Shown: one piece after another, positions 44,301 to 55,995 of the stretch
Position numbering within the stretch: position 1 is the first letter of the stretch
Layout of the letters: every line of letters begins with the position of its first letter
Assembly: GCA_001599815.1 (NCBI GenBank)
Contig: BCIA01000002.1
Coordinates: 1,309,831 to 1,373,830, forward strand
Direction: 5' to 3'
DNA: 64,000 nt
Origin: Furcasterigmium furcatum
Lineage: Eukaryota > Ascomycota > Sordariomycetes > Glomerellales > Plectosphaerellaceae
Notes under the pieces: model-generated
Databases searched by the model: none
What the model saw: the letters and a program-made list of their open reading frames with translations, nothing else
Told to the model about the DNA's origin: nothing
Position numbers and translations under genes: made by a program

Positions 44301-47300
44301 CGCGGGGACTCGGGGTTCAGTTGCGCGGCGTTAACTCCGAGCCTGTCACAGCGTCAGCCACGGACGAGTTCATCGAGATTTCTCCCAGGGATATTGTGAC
44401 AGGAGCAGGGGGTTTACTCTGCCGTCTCTGGCATCTCCGAGGTGCAAAGCTGTCACTTTATTGAAAACGACAGATATATGAGGGGGGTGACACCTGCATG
44501 GACTGTCTGGGAATCGTACGGGTTGTGCTTCGTCCCAATACTTGTTCCCTGGCCTGGCCTGGCTCGGCGGGGGGCCTCGCTCCCAACCGTCTCGGCACTC
44601 GCCAGTCCTCTCGCCCCGGCCCCTGCCCACCGCCGGCGCTGTCAGGAGGGTTCAGTTGATCAGCCACCCATCATCCCCTTCCGGGCGTCTTCAAGCGAAG
44701 AGTGCTGCCCAAAACAGGTTTTTCGGCGTCGTGCACTGCATTCGCCGGCAGGAATAGGGTCACTATGATGTCGTCGAAGAACGCCTCGTCATATGACCGC
44801 CGCCCAGTTGAGACGAGCACAAAAAGCAAAAGCTGGCCGGCATCCTGCAAGCCCCCCTCGGCGCCGAACCGAGGACAGCACGCACTTGCCGTACATACAT
44901 GTTTATGTCTCGGACCGACACGGGCATCCCATCCGTCCTCGCCTCGCCTCGCAGGGCAGAGAGGTCTGTCCGCATTGTCACGAAGACGTCCTATCGGGCA
45001 CGGGGGCGTGTGCTCCCCGAACGCGCGGCCAAGCGGTCGCCCCCTAACCCAGCTAATGCATGTAAAGCCATGGCGCGGTTTTTGTTCGTTGATGGCCTTG
45101 CATTGACGGCCTGGTGTTGAGGGAGCGGTTTCACTGGCAGGGTGCCCCCAGACGAGGGCCCGATGGTGGTTCGCAGAGGAACGAGCCAACCTGCCTCCCG
45201 GAGAACGATGATGGGGGGTGGTGGTCCTGCGGGAGCGAGGGCGCCAGAAAGAAGCGTGGTGCCCAGGAGGGAGGGTGCTATTCTCGCCAGGGGTGCCAGG
45301 CGGATTCTCCCAACATGCCTGCCCTGCCCTGCCCGCCAGAAGATGTTTGGACCTCTCGCAGGCCTGGTTCGGCCCCCTTTTCTCTGAACGCTCACCGAAA
45401 GACCCTCACACATACATGACCACCTGAACTGAAAACTCTCGCTTACAAAGCTTGTGCAGGCCAACCAACGGGACTTTGGAGAGAGAGAACGGGGGAGGGC
45501 GGTTGCAGATGCTCTGCGAAGCTATTGAGGGAGCTCCAAACCCCATGGCGAGCAGCCGGGGTAGCTCCCCCATCGCCAGCGAGAAGGGTGCCCAGGGCCC
45601 TCACGCGGTCTGTCTCTCGTGGGAGGAGTTGGTCACGACCGCGCGGTGCCTGAAATTGGGGTGCCGCAGCGAGACCAGCCATCATTACAGCGGCCTGGGT
45701 GCTTCATTGGGCCGCGAGTCATGCCAAGCGCGGCCTGGCTCACCCCCGGGAGGGCTAAACTGGCGGCCACCAGGAGAGAGCAACGGGCGAGAGCGCACGC
45801 CCTCCCGCCGAGGGGCCGCCAGTTTGGTTGGCTTCTCTCGCAGCCAGGGGAGGGGGCGAAGCTTTTCTCGTCGCGCAACTTGCCAGGCGCCGTTTACAGC
45901 GGCAGCCCTGCCGGGCTGAGATCTATAATGGCTCCTGGCTCCTGGGGAAAAGCTTGTCTGCATGACGGACGCTGTCGGGGCCCGTCTGCTACACCAGGAC
46001 CGGCATAGCCCGGGTGCGCGAGCGCGGACGACACGAGGACGCGATATCGCGCCGGCGCAGCATGCGATGGCGAGCTTGGCGATGGCGGGGTTTAGGCGTT
46101 TTGGAGGGCGACGGCGGTGGTGATGTTCGCGACATGACAGGGAAAAGGGGAGGGAGATAGATGAAGGCACACCCCCTTTTCCTTCGCTTTTCCTTCGCGG
46201 CTAGAAGAGGGTTTCCGAAAGGGAGTTCCGCGATCATGAGGAGATGAAGACGAGGCATGTGCATTGGTGGGAGCAATTTGGCCGGAACAGACCGGCTACC
46301 TTCTGCGACCGGCTATCTTCTGCGCGGTTTGTTGGGATATGAGAGGGCCGAGAGCACGAGTAATGTCGACCTCTTTCTTCTCCCTCCCGGGGCGTGATGA
46401 TCCTCGCGTAGAGCATCATGTCTCACCAGACGATGCATGTCTATCGGTAGTTCCGACTCGTTTCTGCTGCTAGATATCGGGGAGGGTGAGACATCGCTTC
46501 ACTGCAACTGGGGCTTTTTGCTTGCTTTGTTTGTTTACTTTGCTGCGCCGTGGTTGATGACCGGGCCATACGACTCTCACCCCTGGCTCTTCCGTTGAAG
46601 CGGCTTGTAGTCCAAAATGTGTTATGTAAGCGGCAGTTTGGATTCCTCGAATGTCACATGACTAACTGCGTGATCGGTAGTATATCACCCGTATTGGCAC
46701 GTGATAGCCCCCGGCTCAAGCTCGCGCCAACCCCGGTGCATCTCCGGCTCCCGGTCTCCACCTCGGGGCGGCGCATCCGCCGCCGCGTCCAATCCTGCAG
46801 ATTCTCCCGCCAGCATCACCGGGCCCGGAATGTCGGGACGTCGTTCAGAGCTCACGATGCGCACTTATTGGCCGGCTACAGGCGATGGAGCGCGGACTAT
46901 CCTCGGCTGAAGTCCCCAGAGGCCGGGCCTGATGACAGCCTGCATGGCTAGTGAGGGGTTGCGAGCCAACAATCGGCGGCGAAAGGGCGACGAGGAGGGG
47001 CGAAGCTCTGGTGAGCAGGGTCCTGCGCGGTTCGACGTGGGGTACGCGATGCGGGATGGACGACGTGTTGTTCGCGGGGAGGGGGAAGAAAGGTGATGGA
47101 TGCCTTCTACCGTGATGGCTCCTCGGGAATGCTCATCACCGGTTCGCTGCCCGCCGATGCGAGCTCCGCCATGGCGCTGTTCGTGGTCCTTGATATGAAT
47201 GGAGAGCGCAGTGCCACTTTTCCAAGAAGGGGTTGAGCCTATATCCCGTGGGACGGAAGCTCCGGTGAGCTCTCGAAGGAACGTATTTAACAGCCCATCG

Positions 47301-47444
47301 GCCCCTGTCCGATCCGGGAGGGGAAGCTGTCTTGTCCCTCCAACCTCGTACCATACTTACAGAACTCTCTCGCTCTCGCTCTCTCTGCTTCCGTTGTGCT
47401 CGCGGGTTGTATCATCATCATAGACCTGACGTGAAGCTACCAAC
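38379..47444. other. 9-kb region without a recognisable gene
   Basis: The largest empty interval, between the bZIP gene and the GH3 gene, both on the plus strand. Many frames of 100-246 codons occur on both strands (for example 42751-43491 minus), as expected at this GC content. None shows a domain, a signal peptide or a convincing splice chain. I see no transposon proteins, long terminal repeats, tRNA or rRNA. A CACGTG lies at 46698-46703 and a TATTTAA at 47284-47290. It may hold long leaders or non-coding transcripts. Confidence 0.5.
47284..47290 (+). promoter_or_regulatory. TATA-like element of the GH3 gene
   Basis: TATTTAA, 155 bases upstream of the start codon, followed by a CT-rich tract (CTCTCGCTCTCGCTCTCTCT-type, about 47362-47390), a common fungal core-promoter arrangement. 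Confidence 0.35.
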
Positions 47445-50004
47445 ATGGCGGACTCGCTCGACGTCAAGGCCCTGCTCAAGAAGCTCAACAACTCGGAGAA
47501 GGTCGACCTGCTGGCAGGTAAGGGCATCATCATGAGCCTGGGAAACGGCCGTGACTGACACGAAGCGCGCAGGTATCGACTTCTGGCACACCAAGCCTCT
47601 TCCCGAGCATGGCATCCCCTCCATCCGCCTGACGGACGGCCCCAACGGCGTCCGCGGCACCAAGTTCTTCGACGGCATCAAGGCCGCCTGCTTCCCCTGC
47701 GGCACCGCCCTCGGCGCCACCTTCAACCAGGCCCTCCTCGAGGAGGCCGGCCGCAAGATGGGCGAGGAGGCCAAGCTGAAGGGCGCCCACTGCATCCTGG
47801 GGCCGACCATCAACATGCAGCGCGCGCCCCTCGGCGGCCGCGGTTTCGAGTCCATCGGCGAGGACCCCGTCCTGGCCGGCCTCGGGTCCGCCGCCATCTG
47901 CAGAGGCATCCAGGAGGTCGGCGTCCAGGCGACCCCCAAGCACTTCGTCTGCAACGACCACGAGCACAGGCGCAACGCCGTCCAGTCCATCCTCACCGAG
48001 CGCGCCCTGCGCGAGATCTACGCCCTCCCCTTCCAGCTCACCGTGCGCGACTCGACGCCCGGCGCCTTCATGACGGCCTACAACGGCGTCAACGGCACGT
48101 ACTGCAGCGAGAACCCGGATCTCCTCGAGAAGCTGCTGCGCAAGGAGTGGGGATGGGACGGCATGATCATGTCCGACTGGTACGGCACGTACAGCACGAC
48201 GGACGCCGCCAACGCCGGTCTCGACCTCGAGATGCCCGGTCCCACGCGCTTCCGCGGCGAGTCCCTCAAGTTCAACGTGTCGACCGACAAGGTCAAGCAG
48301 CACGTCCTCGACGAGCGCGCCCGCGCCATGCTCGAGTTCATCAACAAGTGCATGGCCCTCGGCATCCCCGAGAACGCCCCCGAGGAGACCGGAGACACCC
48401 CCGAGACGGCCGAGCTCCTGCGCCGCATCGGCGGCGAGTCCCTCGTGCTGCTCAAGAACGAGAACAACGTGCTTCCCCTGAAGAAGGACAAGAAGACCGT
48501 CGTCATCGGCCCCAACGCGAAGATCGCCACCTACCACGGCGGCGGCTCCGCGTCCCTCGCGGCCTACTACGCCGTCACGCCCTTCGACGGCATCAGCCAG
48601 AAGCTCGAGGAGGCCCCCGAGTACACGGCCGGCGCCTACTCCCACAAGCTGCTGCCCCTCCTCGGTAACGTCGTCAAGTCGGCGTCCGGCGAGGCCGGCA
48701 TGACGATGAGGGCGTTCGCGCAGCCCCCAGGCACCGAGGACCGCGAGGCCGTCGACGAGCGCGTCCTGACCAAGACGGAGATGCTGCTCGTGGACTACTA
48801 CAACCCCAAGATCTCCGACCCGCTGTGGTACGCCGAGTTCGAGGGCTCCTTCGTCGCCGAGGAGGACTGCGAGTACGAGCTCGGCCTCATCGTGTGCGGC
48901 ACGGCCAAGCTCTTCGTCAACGGCGAGCTCGTCATCGACAACGCCACCGAGCAGCGCCAGGGCGAGGCCTTCTTCGGCGCCGCCACCGTCGAGGAGAAGG
49001 GCACCATCACCCTCGTCAAGGGCGAGACGTACAACTTCAAGGTCGAGTTCGCCTCGGCCCCCTCGTCCAAGCTGCAGGGCAACAACGTCATCTTCGGCGG
49101 CGGCGCCCTGCGCATCGGCGGCTGCAAGGTCATCGACGCCAAGGAGGAGATCGCGCGGGCCGCCGCCCTCGCCCGCGACGCCGACCAGGTCATCATCTGC
49201 TCCGGCCTCAACGCCGACTGGGAGACCGAGGGCAACGACCGCGAGCACATGGACCTGCCCGGGTACCTGGACGAGCTCATCTCGACCGTCGGCAAGGCGA
49301 ACCCCAACACGGTGGTGGTCAACCAGAGCGGCACGCCCGTCACGATGCCGTGGATCGACGACGTGGCCGGCCTAGTGCAGGCGTGGTACGGCGGTAACGA
49401 GACGGGCAACGCCATCGCCGACGTGCTCTTCGGCGACGTCACGCCCTCGGGCAAGCTGTCCCTGTCCTTCCCGAAGCGCGTGCAGGACAACCCGGCCTTC
49501 CTCAACTACCGCACCGAGTTCGCGCGCGTCTTCTACGGCGAGGACGTCTACATCGGGTACCGGTACTACGAGTTCATCGAGCGCGAGGTCCTCTTCCCCT
49601 TCGGCCACGGGCTGTCGTACACGAGCTTCGCCTTCTCCGAGCTCTCCGTCGCCGACGCGGACGGGAAGCTCACCGTCGAGCTGACCGTCACCAACACCGG
49701 TGAGGTTGCGGGCGCCGAGGTCGTGCAGGTGTACGTCAAGCCGAAGCAGAAGGCGCGTGTCAACCGCCCCGTCAAGGAGCTCAAGGGGTTCGCCAAGGTG
49801 TTCCTCGAGCCCGGGCAGAGCGAGAAGGTCACGGTCGAGGTGCAGAGCAAGTACGCGGGCGCGTACTGGGACGAGGACCGCCACCAGTGGTGCGTCGAGG
49901 AGGGCGAGTACGAGGTCATCGCGTCGGACAGCAGCGTTGTCTCGGACAAGGCCGTCGCGGGCTCCTTCAGCGTTGGGGAGACGTACTGGTGGACCGGCCT
50001 GTGA
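47445..50004 (+). CDS. Intracellular GH3 beta-glucosidase with PA14 insert
   Basis: Exons 47445-47517 and 47573-50004 give 834 residues. The glycoside hydrolase 3 N-terminal barrel has LTDGPNGVRG, KHFVCNDHEHRRN and the nucleophile motif MSDWYG (Asp226). The C-terminal domain is interrupted by a PA14 module (about residues 410-570; LVNGELVIDN-like strands), and the protein ends in a fibronectin-III-like domain. It begins MADSLDVKALLKKL and has no signal peptide, so it should act in the cytosol on imported disaccharides or glycosides. Codons are almost uniformly C/G-ending, more than its neighbours, which suggests high expression. Family members hydrolyse beta-linked terminal glucose; the exact substrate cannot be read from the sequence. 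Confidence 0.96.
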
Positions 50005-50374
50005 GGGATGAGGGATGAGAAATTATGAGGATCAAAATGATGTTAGATGGTCAAGAAGCGTAATGACTCATGAAGATTATTTCCTGTTGCGATATCTGAG
50101 GTTGTGTCATGTTAGACGTGATGTTGTGAAGCAACAAACCTGAACCGTCTTGTGTTATGTGTATTGCCGGGGAGCTTTGACTAAGCGTGGAAATATCGAC
50201 GGGGCGGCAAGCATTGCAGATTTGATGATCAATAGATCTAGGGGCCGAGTTGAGTGCTGGGTGACAAAGTCAGGCCTGTGAGTGAGTGTTGACAACCCCT
50301 GAGCCCCTGAGGTGAGCCCCTGAGACCACAGCCCTCATAGGCACGCGTTTTCCGGCATATGTTATAGGGGTCCG

Positions 50375-50467
50375 GCGCCGGTGGCCAAGGGGTAAAAGTC
50401 TCAGATTAGTAGCCCAACTGAGCTTTCACGGCGCGGGACCGGTGTGGGTTCGAATCCCAAGGTTACA
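50375..50467 (+). pseudogene. Degenerate tRNA-Leu-like element
   Basis: A class II tRNA-like sequence: A box TGGCCAAGGGG (50382-50392), anticodon-arm-like CTCAG...CTGAG with TAG in the loop, a long variable region and a perfect B box GGTTCGAATCC (50447-50457). TTTT follows at 50483-50486. The anticodon loop is 13 bases long and the acceptor strands (GCGCCGG and GGTTACA) do not pair. It is therefore probably a tRNA pseudogene or a tRNA-derived Pol III element rather than a working tRNA-Leu(UAG). Confidence 0.5.
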
Positions 50468-50663
50468 GTGACTACTCCCCGATTTTCGAGCAAGATAAAG
50501 ACTCGGAGATCGGGGGGAACACTTTTGCCATTTTGAACTTCTCTAGTTTTGTCTTATGTGATCTCTACTATTTTTGCCTTTCAAGAATCTCCTCTGAAGT
50601 GCTCTCTGCGTGGCTGCGAACTGGCGATAATGCATCTTCACCGAGGTTGTCCGAGGTGAAGAG

Positions 50664-50669
50664 CACGTG
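50664..50669. promoter_or_regulatory. CACGTG E-box upstream of Fta4
   Basis: CACGTGAC, 129 bases before the Fta4 start. It matches Cbf1/CDEI-type sites (RTCACGTG on the other strand). Function is inferred from the motif only. Confidence 0.35.
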
Positions 50670-50792
50670 ACCTCGCGATGTCACTGACTTGCCCCGCGAC
50701 GCGCCCGATCTTCAACCCGTCGCGCCGTCTCCAGACATCCCTTACACCTAAACCTCCTCAAACGACCCAATCGCACCACCACCTCCCCGAAC

Positions 50793-51608
50793 ATGGCTCA
50801 ACCACCACCCACGATCCTCTCCCTCAAACAATCCTTCCTCGAAACCCAGATCCGCCTCCTCTCGCGGCCCCTGGAACCAGATCAGACATGGCACGACCAG
50901 AACGCCGCCTCCGCCACCACCCTCCCCCCGTCCTCCGTCGACGATGCCCTCCTCCGCCTCAACCAGGCCCTCCAGCAACACACCCGCCGCGTCTACCCGC
51001 CGCAGTCAACCCGCATCGTCGCTGAGCAGATCGACAAGCTCTACCACCTGGACGAGACGCCCCCCGATGAAGACTCCCCGGAAGACAACACCCCGCCGAA
51101 ACAAGGCGCCGATCTAAGTTCGCACCCCATTCCATGACATCACCCTTCCTTCCCACGCCTCCAGGAGTGATACTAACACTCGCCCGCCTCAGCCTCCGCC
51201 CCGACAATCACCGCCCTCCCGTCCCCCTGGCCCCTCGAGCCCGACACCCAAGCCCACCCCATGGAATCAGCCCGCTACACCGACCTCGCCGCGTCCCTGT
51301 CCTCCCTCTCCGCCCGCCGCGCCGAGGCCCTCGACCGCGTCCAGCGCCTGCGCCGCATCCGCGCCGCCCTCCGCCCCTTCGCCCCCGACGACGCCCCCGA
51401 CGGAGCCGCGCTGCAGGACAACCTTGTCACGCGCGACGGGCAGGTCGAGAAGGAGCTCGAAAAGATGCGCATGCTCCTCGTCCGCGTGGGCGGGAGGGTT
51501 GCCGCGCTCCCGGTCCCCCCGAGAGGCCCCGACGACGACACCATGCTCGTCGACTCCCCTGCCGCCGTGCAGAGGAGGAAGGTGGACGGGCTCATGGATC
51601 TCTTCTGA
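50793..51608 (+). CDS. fta4: Kinetochore Sim4-complex subunit Fta4
   Basis: Exons 50793-51117 and 51193-51608 give 246 residues, the expected size. The start matches the family pattern LKQSFLETQIRLLSRPLEPD..W. The middle has a helical segment (VDDALLRLNQALQQHTRRVY, then QIDKLYHLDE), and the second exon has a coiled coil (LSARRAEALDRVQRLRRIRAAL, then VEKELEKMRMLLVRVG). Fta4 (related to budding yeast Nkp1) belongs to the inner-kinetochore Sim4/CCAN complex. The intron donor GTTCGC is weak, but the phase fits and yields DLTSAPTITALPSPW. It overlaps no neighbour; the calpain gene is convergent, 212 bases away. Confidence 0.82.
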
Positions 51609-51820
51609 CCCTTGCACTCACTCTTCTCTGAATTCTTGGCGTTGTTTATATGCATAGTCACTGGCACGGCGCATGGAGTTGGTGGTTGGAGATAAGATAC
51701 CCTCAATGTTCTATTCTTTTTTCCTAGGTCATAATAGGTTCGTTAATTCGTGCTCTCACCGCGCGCCGACCCCCAAGAATCTGCCCGCACCAGGTCCACG
51801 ATGGGACGTCGAACAATGTC

Positions 51821-54532
51821 TCAGCGGCTCGGGGCCTGCTGCGGCGCAATGTTCTTCTTCCGCTGCTCCAGCGTCCCTTCAAGCGTGGCATCCTTGGCAT
51901 TGTCGTCCACATCCAACCCCTTCGACACGTTGATGCTGCGGGCAGATTGGACCACACGCAGGTGAACCACCTCATCAGCGCCGCCGAGAGCGTGGTCTGG
52001 CTCGACCTGGTGATATACACGCAGACCGACGACAACGACGGCGTTCCATGCGTCCCTCTCAAACTCGTCCGGGCTCTCGTCGCTGCTGGAGCCCCAGCCT
52101 GACTTTTGCTGTAGCTCCTGCTGGAGTTGGAGCAGCTGTTTCTGAAGTTCGAGCTGCTTTGATAAAAGCTCCGTGGCGTTGCCACCTGCGGTGGACTCAG
52201 GCATCTGGATTTTCAGCTGTGCTGCCGCTTGTGCCAGTTGCTCGTTTCGACTCTTTTCCTCTTCCCGACGTTCGATCTCCCGCTCGACAATGTCCGAGGC
52301 GACGTCCGATACATCATCCGCGATGGCACCCTTGCCAGTCTCCTGCTGCTTTGCTGGGGTGTCCAGGGAACCAGAAGTCTTATTCTCGGACATCTGGCTA
52401 TCAGCGTCGCCGGCCACAAGTTCCTCTGGCTCATTTTTTGGCGAAACAGGCGTTTTCGCTTCAAAGGACGGAGCAGGCTGCCGCTCCTTCGCCTTGGCTG
52501 CCTTGAGCTCCCTTCGGATCTCGTCCCTCCGGGCTCGCTGTGCGGCCTTCTCCTGGAGTCTTGTTGCATTGGACGCCTTGCTGTGTGCCAGGTCATACTC
52601 GTTGCCGACCCTCATGACCTTTTCTCTCCGCGACTTGACATTGTTCCGGAGAACTTGCTGCGGCGGGACCTTCTCTTCGTTGCGGATGGCGTCGACGCGG
52701 AGCTGCACCTCGTACTCACCCGCCTCCAGCTCGACTTCTGCGTTGACGGACCGTGTCATGCGGTATAACACCTGGCTTCGGATGATGTCGTCTGCATGGC
52801 CGGCTCGGTGCAGTCGAAATGCCAACTCGAATTTGTACTGTCCCTCCAGGCCCTTGAAGTACCGATCATCGAGCTGTGCCAGCACGAGAACCACCTTTCC
52901 CGACTTTGAAAGGGTGAAAGCAAAGTGGGTGTCGTGGTAGCAGACGGTCCAGGGGACCTGGATGGAGGTCCAAATCGAGGAGACCTTCCACTCCGGACCA
53001 AAGAGCCGCGTCATGTCGAAGATGCAGTACTTCTTAAGAAGGTCCTTGTACGAGATCCAGAACGATCCGTCGTCACCAAATTTGTGATTCAGTCGCTCAA
53101 GCCACTCGGGCGTCCACTCGGCCGAGCCATCAGCCCAGCGGCCTGGTCATCGGAGGTCAGCAGATGATGCTTTCAGGACGCGGCTCACCAGGCTCACCTT
53201 TCCATTCTCCCTTGCCCCAGGGGTTTCGCAGCTTCACCAGCCGCTCACCATGCCCTTCGTATGCAGTCATCACACTATAGGCATGCATCTCGATGATGCC
53301 TTTGCGCTCGCCGTACCCTCGGCCGCCGTATCCGGTCGAGCAGCCCAGCAGGTGGTCTTCGTTGACCCTGAGCAGGATCTCGTGCCAGAAGCGCTCCTTG
53401 TCAAGGATGTCGGTGGTGTAAATCTCACTGGTGACACCGCCGCAAAGATCCTCGATGGCTTCTCCGGTGAAGCCGCCGTCGATCGCCGCATAATCCCCGT
53501 GAGCTTTGGCGTATGCCTTCTCAAGGAGAGGCAGCCAGGTCTCATTAGGACCCTCGCATTGGGCGAAGTAGAGAGATCCGCTGTTGGACTGGTAAATTTT
53601 GCGATAGGCCTCTTCCGAGTCGGCGCGCTCCCTGTCTTCCCAGAGTCTGCGCTCGAGATAGCTTTCATCGTAGTCGGGCTTGGTTAGGTAGAGCTTCACA
53701 GGTTCGATTCAGTCATGCCTTCGCTCATCTCCGGAAGTCAAGTCGCCCGGGGGACATACCTTGTCATCGATGGTCACGCTCCGCCACTCCCCATCACGGT
53801 AGAAAACGAAGCCATACACCCCGACCTGCTCATCCCGGATGACGCACGTCTTCTCGATCAGACCCGGCTTGTTGCTCAGAACGCAAAGCGCAGCCATGAG
53901 CCAGCAGTCGCCGCCACGGCCCTGGCGCACATCCGTCGCGTTCGGCTTGTCCTGGTCCCCGAAAAACTTGGGATCGTCGAAGATATCCGAGACGCGCTTC
54001 ACGGCGAGCGGCTTGAGGCTCGACTGCAGAGGAGAGGCTCTACCCTTGCCATTCCAGAGAGCATCGAGACAGTCCCGGCGGCCGAATTTGAGGTCGAACT
54101 CGAGATCGAAGTGAGGGTCGCGATACTTCTGGTTGAGCCGCCTACACTCGGCGACGATCTTCTTGACCTTGGCGATGCAGAGCTCTCGCGCATTCTCGTA
54201 CGAGGTCTGGGCTGATTCCTCGGTTGCCTCGAGGGAGCGTCTCGCGGCTCGCTCGGCATCGAAGTTATCCGGAAGGATGGTGAGGGCTAGAAGATCGGGT
54301 GTCAGCGCGCAAGACACGATCAAGCCCGTGAACCCGTCGTACCTTTCCCCGGAGTCCTCGAGTTGAACTTGACCCAGAACTCGTCGATGGATTCCTGAGG
54401 AGCCTGTTGTTTCGTGGTCCCCCGTGAGGGCATCCTGCGTCTCCTCACCGTCACCCGTTGGCGAGGATGAATACCGTTGGGAGAGTGGTAGATGGATGAC
54501 GACGAGTCGGAGTTATAGCTCGCGGACGACAT
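51821..54532 (-). CDS. Calpain-family cysteine protease (PalB-like)
   Basis: Exons 54532-54343, 54286-53760, 53693-53198 and 53142-51821 give 844 residues. The catalytic triad is intact: Cys191 in GRGGDCWL, His376 in EMHAYSV and Asn396 in LRNPWGKGEW. The protease core is followed by RWADGSAEWTPEWLERL and a C2-like beta domain (TRLFGPEWKVSSIWTSIQVPW...). A long charged, Gln/Glu/Lys-rich coiled-coil tail (about residues 540-790) ends in GLDVDDNAKDATLEGTLEQRKK. The N-terminus is Ser-rich and basic. Fungal relatives include calpains of pH signalling (PalB/Rim13) and uncharacterised ones. The long coiled-coil tail differs from PalB, so that assignment is only at family level. No signal peptide; cytosolic. 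Confidence 0.95.
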
Positions 54533-55995
54533 GATGAGCTGCTTGAGCCAGAAAGCATGCGTAGGCAAGTGCGATGGTCCTTGTGTGACTTCCCACCAAC
54601 TCGGGAGCGGAATGATGGCAGTCGCATGCACTCCGGGTTACTCCTACCCCCAATGGAGCAACTGGTCGTCAGTCTGGATTGCTGGCTACCTTATTTCCTG
54701 CTAGAGGTACCTAGTAGTATCCAATGTCAAGTATGATGATGACAGAGAAATAGGAAGTTGATGTATGTGAGCCGAGAATCAGTCACGAGCACATGCGACC
54801 TTTACTCCTCTTCTGTCTCCCTCAGGCTGCAGCCCCCTCAGCCGTGTCCCGGGCTGAAGCTCCCGCCTCACGAGGGCCGGCCAGCCCTGCCTGAATACAG
54901 GTTAGTAGGCAGCATGTCGCAGCGTGTTCGTGACAGCGAATCATGCTGGTCGTCTTGCGAGTCCTCCTGCAGGCCAATGCAAGTCCCGGGATGAGCCCGC
55001 CCTAGCACTGGCCGAAATGGTCTCGAATGCTGACCCGACCCGACCAACCCCCAGCAAACTCTTGACCTGCCGATGGAAGAAGCACTCCGAGTGTTTGAGG
55101 AAACGTTTTTTTTATTCGAGTGTGCAACACGCCACGACTGCTTCGTCGAGGTGCCTGCCCGATTCGCCCTTCGAATGGATGTCTTCTACGCAACAACCAC
55201 TTCCACCGCCCCAAGAACTCTCTTCGCCTTCCTCGTGAGCCGCTCGGATTCTCTCGCGTGCAGAGGCCCAGGACTAAGCAAGACCTGACCGGGAATCCTT
55301 CAGGCCGCCCTTTCTCCTCTTCACCTCGTGTTGCCTCGCTTGCCAGCCGTGAGGCGCGCGTCCGTCGCGGGAACCGCTCGCCGCCTCCTTTTCTTTGCCT
55401 GCGTCCAGCCCTAGTTGCATCCATCAACGACGGGGTGGTAAACCAGCCTCCCGATTGTGCCTCGTGACCATATGTCCAACGTGCAGTACCCAAACGTGGG
55501 GGCCCAGGCATCAAGTCGTCGCAGGTAGATCCATGGCGGATATCGCCGTGAACCTTGCCAGTACCGGTCAACCGGTCCATACGTCCCGTAGATTATGGGA
55601 TCCGAGAATGTCCGTTCGTGAGAATCGTAAGGTTTTGAGAATCAGGGTACCATCGAACAACGGAAACCGCGTAATATCCCGTTTTGTTCCAGAAAATGAA
55701 TCGTGTTGACGAAGGGGAATCCGAGACGCCGTGTAAAGCAGAATATGTGCCCATGTGCGACATTCCGGTTTTATGATGCGTAATCCGTGATAGTGGAGAG
55801 AGTGAGAGAGTAGCAGAAATGAGATAAATGCCAAAAGGGCCCAGTGAGAAGTCGGGGTTTTCATGTCGTGTACATGTCAAAAACAAATGTCCTGAGAAGA
55901 CGACAGCGGACTGCAGCCGAATGGCACCCGCGTGTACCGAAAGCCCGCCGAGGTTTGGATGGTCCTGGGCTGGCTTCCGGGAACAACCCCCTCCC
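54533..55995. other. 1.5-kb spacer between calpain and Gis2 genes
   Basis: 5' flank of the calpain gene and 3' flank of the zinc-knuckle gene (both minus). There are only short frames without family features. Confidence 0.45.

Larger units (their letters stand above)
50005..50792. other. Spacer between GH3 and Fta4 genes
   Basis: 788 bases containing the degenerate tRNA-Leu-like element and a CACGTG. The rest is AT-richer than the genes and shows no frame of note. Confidence 0.5.

Noticed and set aside
47530..49248. 572-codon minus-strand frame
   Set aside because: Antisense shadow of the GH3 gene caused by its uniform C/G third positions; composition is Val/Leu/Glu/Gly only.
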